In this document: one piece after another, positions 1 to 8,758 of the stretch | How the letters are laid out: the number at the start of each line of letters is the position of its first letter | How positions within the stretch are numbered: the stretch's first letter is position 1 | Assembly (NCBI RefSeq): GCF_025770765.1 | Contig: NZ_JANZKY010000010.1 | Location: 124,001-188,000 of the forward strand | Direction: 5' to 3' | Length of the DNA: 64,000 nt | DNA from: Propionivibrio soli | Lineage (GTDB): Bacteria; Pseudomonadota; Gammaproteobacteria; Burkholderiales; Rhodocyclaceae | The notes under the pieces: model-generated | What the model was told of the DNA's origin: nothing | Seen by the model: only the letters and a program-made list of their open reading frames with translations | Database searches by the model: none | Program-made: the position numbers and the translations under genes

Positions 1-234
1 CACAGCAACCTGCTTTCGCCGCGCACGGACATCGGGTGTTTCGACATCATCTTTTTACGTAATGTGATGATCTATTTCGACGCGCCGACGAAACGCAAGG
101 TTGTGGCCAATCTTTTGCCGTTCCTGAAGAGCACGGGGTATCTGATCATCGGTCATTCGGAGTCCTTGAACGGGGTCACAACCGACCTTGCGCTGGCCCG
201 CCCGACCATCTTTCAACGCATCGGCACACGCTAG
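1..234 (+). CDS. cheR: Chemotaxis methyltransferase CheR, C-terminal part (cut by window edge)
   Basis: Reading frame 1 is open from the first base to TAG at 232-234 and gives 77 residues. It contains FLRNVMIYFD, matching the CheR motif usually written CRNVLIYF, then the closing strand GYLIIGHSES, both typical of the SAM-dependent methyltransferase that methylates glutamates on chemoreceptors. The N-terminal domain and the SAM-binding glycine motif lie outside the window. The cheB gene starts 27 bases downstream on the same strand, so the pair would set receptor adaptation together. The usual Cys before RNV is Leu-Arg here. Confidence 0.85.
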   Translation, partial: HSNLLSPRTDIGCFDIIFLRNVMIYFDAPTKRKVVANLLPFLKSTGYLIIGHSESLNGVTTDLALARPTIFQRIGTR

Positions 235-261
235 GCGCCGCCACTCCACACGAGGAGCCTC

Positions 262-1353
262 ATGGGACAAAAGATCAAGGTAATGATCGTCGATGACTCC
301 GCGTTGGTGCGCCAAATCGTTACGCAGGCAATCTCGCGCGAGCCGTCGATCGAAGTCATCGCAACGGCGCGTGATCCGCTTTACGCCATCGACAAGATGA
401 AGACGGAGTGGCCCGACGTCATCGTGCTCGACATAGAAATGCCGCGCATGGACGGGCTGACGTTCCTGAAGAAGATCATGGCGGAACGGCCAACGCCGGT
501 GATCATCTGCTCATCCTTGGCTGAAAAAGGTGCACAGGTGACGATGGAGGCGCTGAGCGCGGGCGCGATCACCGTCATCACAAAGCCGAAGTTCGATCTG
601 AAAGCCTTCCTCGAGGACTCGGCCAATGACATCGTCGGCAGCATCAAAGCCGCGGCGCGGGCCAACCTCGGTGCCTTGAAGCGGCGCGCCACGCTGCCGC
701 CAGCCGTCATTCCGGATCGGCCCAAGAACTCGGCCGATGTGATGCTGCCAAGCACGCATGGCGGCGCCCGCATGTACGGCACTACCGACAAGCTCGTCGC
801 GATCGGTACCTCGACGGGCGGGACTCAGGCGCTCGAGGCGGTGTTGACCCGGCTGCCGCGCACGAGCCCCGGCATTGTGGTCGTACAGCACATGCCGGAA
901 CGGTTTACCGCGATGTTCGCGGCTCGCCTCAACGGCCTGAGCCAGATCGAGATCCGGGAAGGCCGCGACGGTGACCGCGTACGCGGCGGCCTGGCGCTGA
1001 TCGCTCCCGGCGGGCGGCACATGCTGGTCAAGCGCTCCGGGGCGCAGTACTACGTCGAAGTGAAAGACGGCCCCCTTGTGAATCGTCACAAACCGTCGGT
1101 CGACGTTCTTTTCCGTTCGGTAGCGCAGGCGGCGGGCAAGAATGCCCTCGGCGTCATCATGACAGGCATGGGCGACGACGGCGCACGCGGGCTGAAAGAG
1201 ATGCGCGATGCAGGAGCACCGACGATCGCCGAGGACGAGTCGACATGTGTGGTATTCGGCATGCCCAAGGAAGCCATCCGGCTCGGCGGCGCCGCCCGCG
1301 TTATGCCGCTCGATGCGATCCCCGACGAAATCGTCGGCCACGGGCAAGCGTAA
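262..1353 (+). CDS. cheB: Chemotaxis response regulator / protein-glutamate methylesterase CheB
   Basis: The 363-residue protein is full length for CheB. An N-terminal receiver domain (about 5-120) carries the acidic pair D11-D12 and phospho-acceptor D57 in VIVLDIEMP. The C-terminal methylesterase domain (about 175-355) shows the catalytic triad: S184 in GTSTGG, H210 in VVQHMP and an aspartate near 306 in TGMGDDGA. CheB removes methyl groups from chemoreceptor glutamates and deamidates glutamines, in the cytoplasm at receptor arrays, activated by CheA phosphorylation. A GAGGAG-like ribosome site (acgaggagcc) sits just before ATG 262. The cheR tail lies immediately upstream. The next gene, livF, is convergent, so this is the end of the chemotaxis unit. 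Confidence 0.96.
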   Translation: MGQKIKVMIVDDSALVRQIVTQAISREPSIEVIATARDPLYAIDKMKTEWPDVIVLDIEMPRMDGLTFLKKIMAERPTPVIICSSLAEKGAQVTMEALSAGAITVITKPKFDLKAFLEDSANDIVGSIKAAARANLGALKRRATLPPAVIPDRPKNSADVMLPSTHGGARMYGTTDKLVAIGTSTGGTQALEAVLTRLPRTSPGIVVVQHMPERFTAMFAARLNGLSQIEIREGRDGDRVRGGLALIAPGGRHMLVKRSGAQYYVEVKDGPLVNRHKPSVDVLFRSVAQAAGKNALGVIMTGMGDDGARGLKEMRDAGAPTIAEDESTCVVFGMPKEAIRLGGAARVMPLDAIPDEIVGHGQA

Positions 1354-1424
1354 CCAGATGATCCTGAGCTACCCAAACACCTCAGGCAGCGTCCGCTTTC
1401 ACTCGTAGCCGGCTTCAAGTCCGC

Positions 1425-2141
1425 TCAATGCGCGGCGCCTTCGAGGTAGGCAGCGCGCACTTCTGAGCTTGCAAGGAGCTCGCGCCCGGTCCCGCTGAGC
1501 ACGATGCGTCCGTGCTGCAATACGTAACCGCGATGCGCCACGCGCAAGGCGTGGTGGGCGTTCTGTTCGACGAGCAGCACGGTCATTCCGTGGTCGCGAT
1601 TCAGGCTACGGATCGTCTGGAAAATCTTCTTGATATACAGAGGAGCCAGCCCGAGCGAGGGCTCATCCAGGAGCAGCAGCCGCGGTCTCGCCATCAGCGC
1701 GCGGGCGATCGCCAGCATCTGCTGTTCGCCTCCCGAGAGCGTACCGGCGCGCTGACCACGCCGTTCCTCCAGAATGGGAAACAAGGCATACACGCGACGC
1801 AAGTCCACGTCGAAATTCGTGGGATCGGCGAGCACAGCGCCCATCTGGAGGTTCTCGAACACGCTCATGCGCGGAAAGATCCGACGCCCTTCCGGCACCA
1901 GCGCGATGCCGCGGCGGGAGATCTCGTGCGTCGGCAAACCGGTGATGTCTTCGCCGTCGAAGACGATACGCCCCGCCGAAGCGCGGGGCTTGCCGAACAG
2001 CGACATCATCAGCGTCGACTTGCCCGCGCCATTGGCACCGATAAGGGTCACCACCTCGCCCACCTGCACCGATAGGTCGATGCCTTGCAGCGCGCAGATC
2101 GGGCCGTAATGCGCATGCACGCCTGAAAGCTTGAGCATCAT
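1425..2141 (-). CDS. livF: Branched-chain amino acid ABC transporter, ATP-binding protein LivF
   Basis: A 238-residue ABC ATPase, the normal LivF size. Visible motifs are Walker A (GANGAGKST), signature LSGGEQQ and Walker B LLLLDEPSLGLAP; the last extension is characteristic of LivF. It would power uptake through LivHM in the inner membrane. The start at 2141 (tandem ATG ATG) overlaps the livG stop by four bases (ATGA), so translation is coupled. The open frame runs further upstream, but that part is the shadow of livG. It is the last gene of livKHMGF. Substrate may be branched-chain amino acids, other amides or urea-like compounds; the family is broad and the exact ligand cannot be read from sequence. 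Confidence 0.93.
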   Translation of the reverse strand: MMLKLSGVHAHYGPICALQGIDLSVQVGEVVTLIGANGAGKSTLMMSLFGKPRASAGRIVFDGEDITGLPTHEISRRGIALVPEGRRIFPRMSVFENLQMGAVLADPTNFDVDLRRVYALFPILEERRGQRAGTLSGGEQQMLAIARALMARPRLLLLDEPSLGLAPLYIKKIFQTIRSLNRDHGMTVLLVEQNAHHALRVAHRGYVLQHGRIVLSGTGRELLASSEVRAAYLEGAAH

Positions 2142-2977
2142 CGTGCCGCCCCTTTGTCCCCATCGTAGCGCTCGTCTTCCTCCTCCCCAAGATACGCCTG
2201 GATGACGCTCGGGTTGGTGCGGATCGCTTCGGGCGTTCCCTCGGCGATCTTGCGCCCGTAATTGAGCACGCAGATGTGATCGGAGACGTTCATGACGACG
2301 TTCATGTCGTGTTCGATGAGCAGGATTGATAGTCCGTCGTCGCGCACCAGGGATTGCAGGAGCGCGTTGAGCTCGGCCGACTCGCGCGGGTTGAGACCGG
2401 CCGCCGGCTCGTCGAGACAAAGCAGGATCGGATCGACGCACAGCGCGCGCGCGATTTCGATACGCCGCTGCGTACCGTAAGGCAAATCGCCGGCGGCGAG
2501 ATCCGCCTTGTCGATCAGCCCGAGGCGCGTGAGCCATCGCACGGCCTTCTCGACCGCCTGCGTTTCCGCCCGGCGGTACGAGGGCAACCCCAACAACCCG
2601 GCGAGCGAAAAGCGCGACGCCTCTTGCAGCGGGTTGTGCTGCGCGACGATCAAGTTCTCGAGCACCGTCATTTTCGGGAACAAGCGAATGTTCTGGAAGG
2701 TGCGCACCACCTGCGCCGCACGCGCCACTTGGTGGCTGGCGAGCGCCTCCAGCGCCAGCGTTCCACGTTGCGGGTGGTTGAGACGGACACTGCCGACCGT
2801 TGGCTTGTAGAACCCGGTCATGCAGTTGAACAGCGTCGTTTTACCTGCGCCGTTCGGTCCGATCACGGCCGTGATTCTGCCCGTATGCACGTCAAGCGAC
2901 AGGTCGTCGATGGCTGTCAGCCCTCCAAAGCGCATGGTCAAGCGGTCGACGGCCAAAAGCGGTTGGCGTTCGCTCAT
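2138..2977 (-). CDS. livG: Branched-chain amino acid ABC transporter, ATP-binding protein LivG
   Basis: A 279-residue ABC ATPase beginning MSERQPLLAVDRLTMRFGG. It shows Walker A GPNGAGKTT, a LivG-type signature region (LPYGTQRRIEIARAL in place of LSGGQ), Walker B LLCLDEPAAGLNP and the H-loop in LLIEHDM. The PAAGLNP sequence and the long insertion after the Q-loop (NIRLFPKMTVLENL) are typical of LivG. It pairs with LivF as the heterodimeric ATPase on LivHM. The start at 2977 is chosen because it overlaps the livM stop (ATGA at 2974-2977) and matches the family N-terminus. Confidence 0.93.
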   Translation of the reverse strand: MSERQPLLAVDRLTMRFGGLTAIDDLSLDVHTGRITAVIGPNGAGKTTLFNCMTGFYKPTVGSVRLNHPQRGTLALEALASHQVARAAQVVRTFQNIRLFPKMTVLENLIVAQHNPLQEASRFSLAGLLGLPSYRRAETQAVEKAVRWLTRLGLIDKADLAAGDLPYGTQRRIEIARALCVDPILLCLDEPAAGLNPRESAELNALLQSLVRDDGLSILLIEHDMNVVMNVSDHICVLNYGRKIAEGTPEAIRTNPSVIQAYLGEEEDERYDGDKGAAR

Positions 2978-4281
2978 GGGCGTCCCTCCTCGCGTGCGTG
3001 GCGCAGCGTCGGTTCGCGCTTGGAGAGAATGCCGCCCGGTTTCCAGATCATGATCAGGATCATCGCGGTGCCGAAGAGCAGCATGCGGTACTCGGCGAAG
3101 TCGCGGCCGAGTTCCGGCAACAGCACGAGCACGAGCGACGCGAGCACGACGCCCAACTGGCTGCCCATGCCGCCGAGGACGACGATCGCCAGAATGATCG
3201 CCGACTCGTTGAAGGTGAAAGACTCCGGCGAGATGAACCCCTGCCGGGCGGCGAAGAAAACGCCAGCCACGCCGCCAAGCATGGCGCCGAGCACGAAGGC
3301 CGAGAGCTTCACGTTGGTGACGTTGATGCCGAGCGCCTTGCACGCGATCTCGTCCTCGCGAACCGCCTCCCAAGCCCGCCCGACCGGCAGTCGGCGCAGC
3401 CGCGTAACGAACACATTGGTCAGCACGCACAGCACGAGGATCACGTAGTAAAGGAAGACGATGCGATGCACGGGCGAGAATTCGAGCCCGAAGAACGAAG
3501 CGAAGGTCGGCTCGTCGCTCGGCGGCTTGAAGGGAAGACCGAAGAAGGTCGGGCGCGGAATCGACGTGATCCCGTTCGGCCCGCCCGAGAATTCAGTCCA
3601 GTTGATCAGGATAACGCGGATGATTTCTCCGAAACCGAGCGTCACGATCGCCAGGTAGTCGCCGCGCAGGCGCAGACTCGGCCAACCGATGATGAGTCCG
3701 AAGCCGGCGGCAATCAGGCCGGCTACCGGCAAGGCTACCCAGAAGCCCCAGCCGAATTGCGTCGACAACAAGGCGTAGGCGTAGGCGCCCACCGCGTAAA
3801 AAGCCACATGGCCGAGATCGAGCAGGCCGGCGAGGCCGACCACGACGTTGAGCCCCCATCCGAGCATCACGTAGATGAGCACGGTCGTCGCCGTATCGAC
3901 AACGTAGCGGTTGTCCGAGAACGCAATCGGCAGCAGCAAAGCCCCGATGAACGCCAGCCAGCCGACGCGAACGATCATCCGGCGCCCGCCTGCCGTCCGC
4001 CGCTGGTCACTCGACGTGAGCGAACGTTCGCGGCGCACACGGCGCTCCCCGAGTCGATCTGCGAGATAGCGCAGCACCAAGCGTCCGGCGAACACCGCCA
4101 GCACGAAAGCCGCGAGTATCGGCCAGCGCGTTGCCACCTGCAGCGTACCGCCCTGGTCGACGGTCGTCAGTCCGACCATTGGGATGCCAAGGAGCAGAGC
4201 GACGAAAGCGACGGCCAGCGCGTCCTTGCTGCGATCGGCGAGCGTGGCCCCGCCGAGAACCTGCACAACCGGCTCGCCCAT
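2974..4281 (-). CDS. livM: Branched-chain amino acid ABC transporter, permease LivM
   Basis: A 435-residue multi-spanning membrane protein. The N-terminal portion (about 1-110) has two hydrophobic segments and a basic linker, as in the long proteobacterial LivM. The conserved permease core follows, with motifs such as YVMLGWGLNVVVGLAGLLDLGH, GYLAIVTLGFGEIIR-like LAIVTLGFGEIIRVIL, and WEAVREDEIACKALGIN, the EAA-type loop that contacts the ATPases. Start ATG 4281 gives MGEPVVQVLGG and shares one base with the livH stop (TGATG). Upstream in-frame sequence is the livH shadow. Confidence 0.92.
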   Translation of the reverse strand: MGEPVVQVLGGATLADRSKDALAVAFVALLLGIPMVGLTTVDQGGTLQVATRWPILAAFVLAVFAGRLVLRYLADRLGERRVRRERSLTSSDQRRTAGGRRMIVRVGWLAFIGALLLPIAFSDNRYVVDTATTVLIYVMLGWGLNVVVGLAGLLDLGHVAFYAVGAYAYALLSTQFGWGFWVALPVAGLIAAGFGLIIGWPSLRLRGDYLAIVTLGFGEIIRVILINWTEFSGGPNGITSIPRPTFFGLPFKPPSDEPTFASFFGLEFSPVHRIVFLYYVILVLCVLTNVFVTRLRRLPVGRAWEAVREDEIACKALGINVTNVKLSAFVLGAMLGGVAGVFFAARQGFISPESFTFNESAIILAIVVLGGMGSQLGVVLASLVLVLLPELGRDFAEYRMLLFGTAMILIMIWKPGGILSKREPTLRHAREEGRP

Positions 4282-5195
4282 CACACCTTCTCCACTTCGG
4301 GCCGGCCGAGCAATCCGGAAGGACGGAACATCAGCACAAGAATCAGGATCGAGAAGGTCGCGACGTCCTTGTACTCGGGCGACAGATACGCCGCCCAAAA
4401 GGCTTCGACAAGACCGATCAGCAAGCCGCCGAGCATGGCCCCGGGCATGGAGCCGATACCGCCGAGTACGGCAGCAGTGAAGGCTTTGATGCCGGCGACG
4501 AAGCCGATATAGAAGTCGACGACGCCGTAATAGACGGTCACCAATACGCCCGCGACGGCAGCGAGGGTCGCGCCGAGCATGAAGGTGAGCGAGATCGTAC
4601 GGTCGACGTTGATGCCGAGCAGCGCCGTCATCGTCGGGTCCTGTTCGCAAGCGCGCTGTTGGCGCCCGAACGACGTTTTGCCGATCACGTACGAGAACGC
4701 GGCCATCAGCGCCACGGTAACGATCACGATCAGCAACTGCGAGTAAGCGAGGTGCACCGTGAAGCCCTCGCTGGCATAGAGATCGAAGCCGCCGACCACC
4801 ACCGGCGGAATAGGCTTCACCCGCGCACCTTGGGTCAGTTGCACCATGTTCTGCAAGAAGATCGACATGCCGATCGCTGAAATCAGCGGTGCCAGCCGCG
4901 TCGATCCACGCAGCGGGCGATACGCGGTGCGCTCGACGGCCCACCCGTACACCGATGTAAACAGGACTGAAAGGAGCAGCACGGTGAGCAGCGCCAGCGG
5001 CACCGAGGTGATGCCGAGCGAAGCGAGCAGGGTAAAGGCGCTGACGGCGATGAAGGCGCTCACCATATAGATGTCGCCGTGCGCGAAATTGATCATGCCG
5101 ATGATGCCGTACACCATCGTGTAGCCGATCGCGATCAGGCCATAGACGGCGCCCAGCGTCAGGCCGTTAATAAGTTGCTGCAGCGCCAGCGCCAT
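4281..5195 (-). CDS. livH: Branched-chain amino acid ABC transporter, permease LivH
   Basis: A 304-residue hydrophobic permease starting MALALQQLINGLTLGAVYGLIA, the hallmark LivH N-terminus, followed by MINFAHGDIYM. The loop RACEQDPTMTALLGIN is the ATPase-contact motif. It forms the inner-membrane channel with LivM. An in-frame upstream ATG (5255) would add 20 residues unlike the family and is not preferred. It is separated from livK by 166 bases containing a stable hairpin (5304-5329), which may keep permease expression lower than binding-protein expression. Confidence 0.93.
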   Translation of the reverse strand: MALALQQLINGLTLGAVYGLIAIGYTMVYGIIGMINFAHGDIYMVSAFIAVSAFTLLASLGITSVPLALLTVLLLSVLFTSVYGWAVERTAYRPLRGSTRLAPLISAIGMSIFLQNMVQLTQGARVKPIPPVVVGGFDLYASEGFTVHLAYSQLLIVIVTVALMAAFSYVIGKTSFGRQQRACEQDPTMTALLGINVDRTISLTFMLGATLAAVAGVLVTVYYGVVDFYIGFVAGIKAFTAAVLGGIGSMPGAMLGGLLIGLVEAFWAAYLSPEYKDVATFSILILVLMFRPSGLLGRPEVEKV

Positions 5196-5303
5196 GCACT
5201 TCCCCGATTCCCACTTCTTGTTCTTGACAACGTTCATCGACGCATCCAACCGCACCTCGCGTGCGAGCTAACTCATGCGTCAACGGTTTGACCCGCCGCG
5301 CTC

Positions 5304-5329
5304 CGCGCGACCCGGCGAGGAGTCGCGCG
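5304..5329 (-). promoter_or_regulatory. Intercistronic hairpin between livK and livH
   Basis: A perfect 8-bp inverted repeat (CGCGCGAC at 5304-5311, GTCGCGCG at 5322-5329) with a 10-base loop lies between the binding-protein gene and the permease gene. No U-tract follows on the minus strand, so it is more likely a 3'-end stabiliser or partial attenuator for the livK message than a full terminator. Confidence 0.5.
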
Positions 5330-5361
5330 CGAAACGAGCGCAAGGACGGGCTCATGACTGA

Positions 5362-6456
5362 TTACTTGGCGACGTAGTCGTACTTGCCGCCCTTCCATTG
5401 GTAAACCATGAAGCCGGGCAGTTTGTTGTCGCCCTTGGCGTCAAAGGAGAGCTTGCCGATGACGGTGTCGAAGCTGCCGGAACGCATGGCTTTTTCGAGG
5501 TCGGCGTACTTCACGCTCTTGGCTTGTTCGGTCGCTTGTGCAAACAGCTGCATCGCAGCATAGGCATACATCACGTAGCCCTCCGGCTCGACCTTGGCGT
5601 CGCGGAACTTCTTGACGACGTCAGCCGCGGCGGGGTTCTTGCGCGGATCCGGCGAGAAGGTGAACAGCACGTTGTCCGAGGCTGGACCGGCGGCCGTGAC
5701 GAGTTCGGTGTTGGTCATCGTGTCGCCGCCCATGACGGTCAGCTTGAGGCCTGCCTGTTGCGCCTGACGCAGGATCAGCGCCACTTCGGTGTGGTAGCCG
5801 CCGTAGGCCATCACTTCGACGCCGGCCGACTTGAGCTTGCTGACAAGACCCGAGTAGTCCTTCTCGCCGGCGGTGATCGACTCGCGCAGCGCCGGCTTGG
5901 CGCCCTTGGCCTGCAGAGCCTTGGCAATTTCATCTGCCAAGCCCTTGCCATACGCGCTCTTGTCGTCGACGACGGCGATCTTCTTGCCCTTGAACGTATC
6001 AGCGAGATAGTTGCCGGCGACTGCGCCTTGCTGGTCGTCGCGGCCCATGATACGGAAGATGTTCTTCAGGCCGCGCTCGGTGACCTGCGGGTTGGTCGAC
6101 ACCGTGGCCATCGGGATCTGTGCCTCGTTATACACATCGGACGCAGGGATCGTCGAGCTGGAACACCAGTGGCCGTGCATGAACACGATCTTCTTGTTCA
6201 CCATCGCGTTCGCGACCGATACGGCTTGCTTCGGATCGCACGCATCGTCGCCCACTTCGAGCTTGATTTTTTGGCCGAGAACGCCGCCCTTGGCGTTGAT
6301 GTCGGCGATGGCGAGCTCGGCCCCCTTTCGGATCTGATCACCCGCCGACGCGTACTGCCCGGTCATCGGCCCAGCGATCGCTACCAGGTGGTCGGCATAA
6401 ACCGGAACAGCGGATACCAGCAGGCCGATTCCGGCCAGCAGCATGTTCTTGCGCAT
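5362..6456 (-). CDS. livK: Branched-chain amino acid ABC transporter, periplasmic binding protein LivK-type
   Basis: A 364-residue type I periplasmic binding protein. The first 20 residues (MRKNMLLAGIGLLVSAVPVYA) are a classical signal peptide. The mature part begins DHLVAIAGPMTGQYASAGDQ, the Leu/Ile/Val-binding family opening, and continues with GVLGQKIKLEVGDDACDPKQAV and a paired Cys region typical of LivJ/LivK. The start at 6456 is supported by GAGGAG a few bases upstream and by the signal peptide; an extension to 6558 is possible but removes this logic. First gene of the livKHMGF operon; ligand probably a branched-chain or related amino acid. Confidence 0.93.
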   Translation of the reverse strand: MRKNMLLAGIGLLVSAVPVYADHLVAIAGPMTGQYASAGDQIRKGAELAIADINAKGGVLGQKIKLEVGDDACDPKQAVSVANAMVNKKIVFMHGHWCSSSTIPASDVYNEAQIPMATVSTNPQVTERGLKNIFRIMGRDDQQGAVAGNYLADTFKGKKIAVVDDKSAYGKGLADEIAKALQAKGAKPALRESITAGEKDYSGLVSKLKSAGVEVMAYGGYHTEVALILRQAQQAGLKLTVMGGDTMTNTELVTAAGPASDNVLFTFSPDPRKNPAAADVVKKFRDAKVEPEGYVMYAYAAMQLFAQATEQAKSVKYADLEKAMRSGSFDTVIGKLSFDAKGDNKLPGFMVYQWKGGKYDYVAK

Positions 6457-6683
6457 TATTCTCTCCTCGGGTCGTGGACGTGGAAGGCTAGGGAACGAAG
6501 CCGCTTCGCGGTGAGGGCCGAGTCGCCAACGGACTCTTGGCAACGGCGACGGCCGCAAAGAGGCGATATTTTAACCGCAGGACTTGCAGAAATCCTCCCC
6601 GTTTTGCGTGCCCGAGAATCGCGCGCTATGAGGCGAGACGGGGAGCCGGCTTCCTTTGCCTCTCCGCAGCCAGACGCGCAATG

Positions 6684-6718
6684 AAAAAAGGCAGGCACCC
6701 CGGCGGGGTCGCCTGCCT
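6684..6718 (-). terminator. Rho-independent terminator of the lipoprotein sugar-transport operon
   Basis: On the minus strand the arms AGGCAGGC (complement of 6711-6718) and GCCTGCCT (complement of 6689-6696) enclose an inner ACCCC/GGGGT stem and are followed by six T (complement of 6684-6689). It lies 23 bases after the stop of the binding-protein gene at 6741 and separates that operon from the liv operon promoter. The remaining bases to livK (6457-6683) should hold the liv promoter, but I see no clear -35/-10 pair. Confidence 0.88.
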
Positions 6719-6740
6719 CAAGCTCCTCGTGAAAAGCCGG

Positions 6741-7685
6741 TTACTTATTGCGCAGAATCGCAACGCCGGTGTCGATGACCGCCGGGCCAGTGCTCATGTC
6801 GTGGAGGGCGGCGTTAGCCTGGGCAACGCCGAGATAGCCCATGGTGAAGGGGTTCTGCGCCATCGCGGCCTTCAGACTGCCGTCCTTGATCAGACCGAGG
6901 ATTGCGTCGGACTTGTCGAAGCCGATGCCGATGATCGGTTTGCCGGAAGCCTTGATGGCGTTGCCAACGCCGACCGTCGAGCCTTCGTTGGCGCCGAAGA
7001 TGCCGACCAGATCCCCGTTGCCGGAGATGAAGCCGACGGCCGCTTCCTGTGAGGCAGCGGCGTCGCCGTCCTTGTACTCGGTGGTCAGGATGGTGTAGCC
7101 GGCGGGCTTGATGACGCTGCGGAAGCCGTTTTCACGGTCCATCGTCGAATTCGTCGCGGTGTTGACGCTGATGATGCCGATCTTGCCGCTCGTCTTGCCC
7201 GCGGCCTTGAGTTCCTCGATCATCGTCTGCCCGGCCAGCACGCCAGCCTGGTAGTTGTTTGTCGACAGTGTCGCAATCGCCGGAACGTCGGCACCGGAGT
7301 CGACGTAGATGATCTTCACGCCTTTGGACTGCGCGTTCTTCACCGCGTCGGAAATCGCCTTCGGATCGTTGGCGGCGAGCAGGATCAGATCGGCCTTGTC
7401 GGCGACGGCGTTGTTGACCGCTTCGATCTGCTTGGCGTTGTCCTTGACGTCCGGGGCGTCCCACTTGTACTTCAGGTTGAGCGCCGTGGCCATCGCCTTG
7501 GCACCTTCATCGACCTTCACCCAGTGCTGGTCCATCTTGTCCATCGTGATCAGATAGACGGTCTTCGACGGCGCCGGTGCCGCCGCGGGCGCGGCAGCAG
7601 CGGGGGCTTCCTGCTTCGGGGCGCAGCCGATCAACGCTACGGCGGCGAGCGACGCCAACATCAATGAACTAAGTCCTTTTCCCAT
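6741..7685 (-). CDS. Sugar ABC transporter substrate-binding lipoprotein (RbsB/MglB-like)
   Basis: A 314-residue type I binding protein that starts with a lipoprotein signal: hydrophobic stretch then lipobox LIGC, followed by an Ala/Pro-rich tether (about residues 22-40) and the PBP domain opening TVYLITMDKMDQHW. Sugar-binding features include the NDPKAI and GFDKSDAI loops. ATG 7685 is preferred because GGAGG lies 9 bases upstream; a TTG at 7694 abuts that site and is unlikely. Most proteobacterial sugar-binding proteins are soluble; a lipid-anchored one is common in Gram-positives. It is the last gene of the unit with permease 7747, ATPase 8759 and the signalling genes 10345-14444. Ligand unknown; galactose, fructose or mannose are reasonable guesses. 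Confidence 0.88.
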   Translation of the reverse strand: MGKGLSSLMLASLAAVALIGCAPKQEAPAAAAPAAAPAPSKTVYLITMDKMDQHWVKVDEGAKAMATALNLKYKWDAPDVKDNAKQIEAVNNAVADKADLILLAANDPKAISDAVKNAQSKGVKIIYVDSGADVPAIATLSTNNYQAGVLAGQTMIEELKAAGKTSGKIGIISVNTATNSTMDRENGFRSVIKPAGYTILTTEYKDGDAAASQEAAVGFISGNGDLVGIFGANEGSTVGVGNAIKASGKPIIGIGFDKSDAILGLIKDGSLKAAMAQNPFTMGYLGVAQANAALHDMSTGPAVIDTGVAILRNK

Positions 7686-7746
7686 TTTGTGCAACCTCCT
7701 TGTGAAGTTTCAAACCTTCCGATTCGTCTTGTGCCGGCTTGAACCC

Positions 7747-8751
7747 TTACTGAGCCGGGCGCTTCTTGAACAACTCCAGTTTGCCGCTACGCGCGATGCG
7801 GTCGATCAGCACCGAGATGATGACGACGACACCGATAACGAGGTTTCTCAAGGCCAGCGGGGCGCCGGCGAATTGCAGGCCGTTGTTGAGCACGCCCCAG
7901 ATGAACGCGCCGATCACCGTGCCGAAGAGCAGCCCCTGCCCGCCCATCGTGCTAACACCGCCGATCACCGACGCCGCCACCGCATTCAGTTCGTACATCA
8001 TTCCCGCGTTCATCGTCCCCATGCCGCTCTGCGCCGTGAGCATCAGGCCGACGACCCCGGCCAGGAAGGCGCTGAACACATACACGCGCGTCTCGGCGAC
8101 GACGACGTTGACGCCCGAGAGCTTGGCCGCCTCGTAATTGCTGCCGATGGCGTACGTATGGCGCCCGGTGCGCGTCTTGCCGAGGATGAAGGCGAAGATC
8201 ACGAAGAGGACGATGCCAATCCAGATCGGGTTATACAGGCCCAGCGTGTTGCCGTAATAGAAGAAGCTCTTGAACGCGTTGGCACTCGCCGGTATGCCGT
8301 CGGTATTCATATTGCCGTTGGCCAACTGTGCGATGCCGCGCGCGATGATCATCGTGCCGAGCGTGGCGATGAACGCGGGCAGCTTGGTGATCGAGACGAG
8401 TAGACCGTTGATCAGTCCCACCGCGCAGCAGGCGACGATCGTGATGGCGCTCGCCAGCCACGGGTCCATACCCCTGGTCGTCATCAGCGTCGCGGAAATC
8501 ATGCTCGACATGCCGGCCACCGAACCGATCGACAGGTCGATACCGCCGGTGATCATGACGAACGACTGGCCGATACCGATGATCATGATCGGCACCACCT
8601 GCCGCAGCAGGTTGGTGGTGTTCTCGCCCGAAAAGAAACTCGGGTTGATGACACCGAAGACGAGGATCATCACGGCGAGCGCCACGCTGACCGAAATGAC
8701 CTGTCCCATGCCGCGGATGGCCAGAATTTCCTTGAGATAGTTTGCTTTCAT
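7747..8751 (-). CDS. Sugar ABC transporter permease (RbsC/MglC family)
   Basis: A 334-residue membrane protein with about 8-10 hydrophobic segments. Family motifs are ITGGIDLSIGSVAGM and the late NAVAASVIGGVSTMGGQG...GTVIGAFIWGVLNNGL, both typical of MglC/RbsC permeases. ATG 8751 (MKANYLKEIL) begins 7 bases after the ATPase stop; the in-frame extension to 8784 is ATPase shadow. It forms the channel for the ATPase at 8759 and the lipoprotein at 6741. A single permease gene implies a homodimer. Confidence 0.93.
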   Translation of the reverse strand: MKANYLKEILAIRGMGQVISVSVALAVMILVFGVINPSFFSGENTTNLLRQVVPIMIIGIGQSFVMITGGIDLSIGSVAGMSSMISATLMTTRGMDPWLASAITIVACCAVGLINGLLVSITKLPAFIATLGTMIIARGIAQLANGNMNTDGIPASANAFKSFFYYGNTLGLYNPIWIGIVLFVIFAFILGKTRTGRHTYAIGSNYEAAKLSGVNVVVAETRVYVFSAFLAGVVGLMLTAQSGMGTMNAGMMYELNAVAASVIGGVSTMGGQGLLFGTVIGAFIWGVLNNGLQFAGAPLALRNLVIGVVVIISVLIDRIARSGKLELFKKRPAQ

Positions 8752-8758
8752 CCGTCGC

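Noticed and set aside
1363-1386. CCTGAG/CTCAGG inverted repeat between cheB and livF
   Set aside because: Only 6 bp of stem with a 12-base loop and no T-run; too weak to call a terminator.
2354-4512. Long plus-strand ORFs opposite livG and livM
   Set aside because: They are antisense shadows of strongly motif-bearing liv genes, rich in Arg, His and Gln, with no family features.
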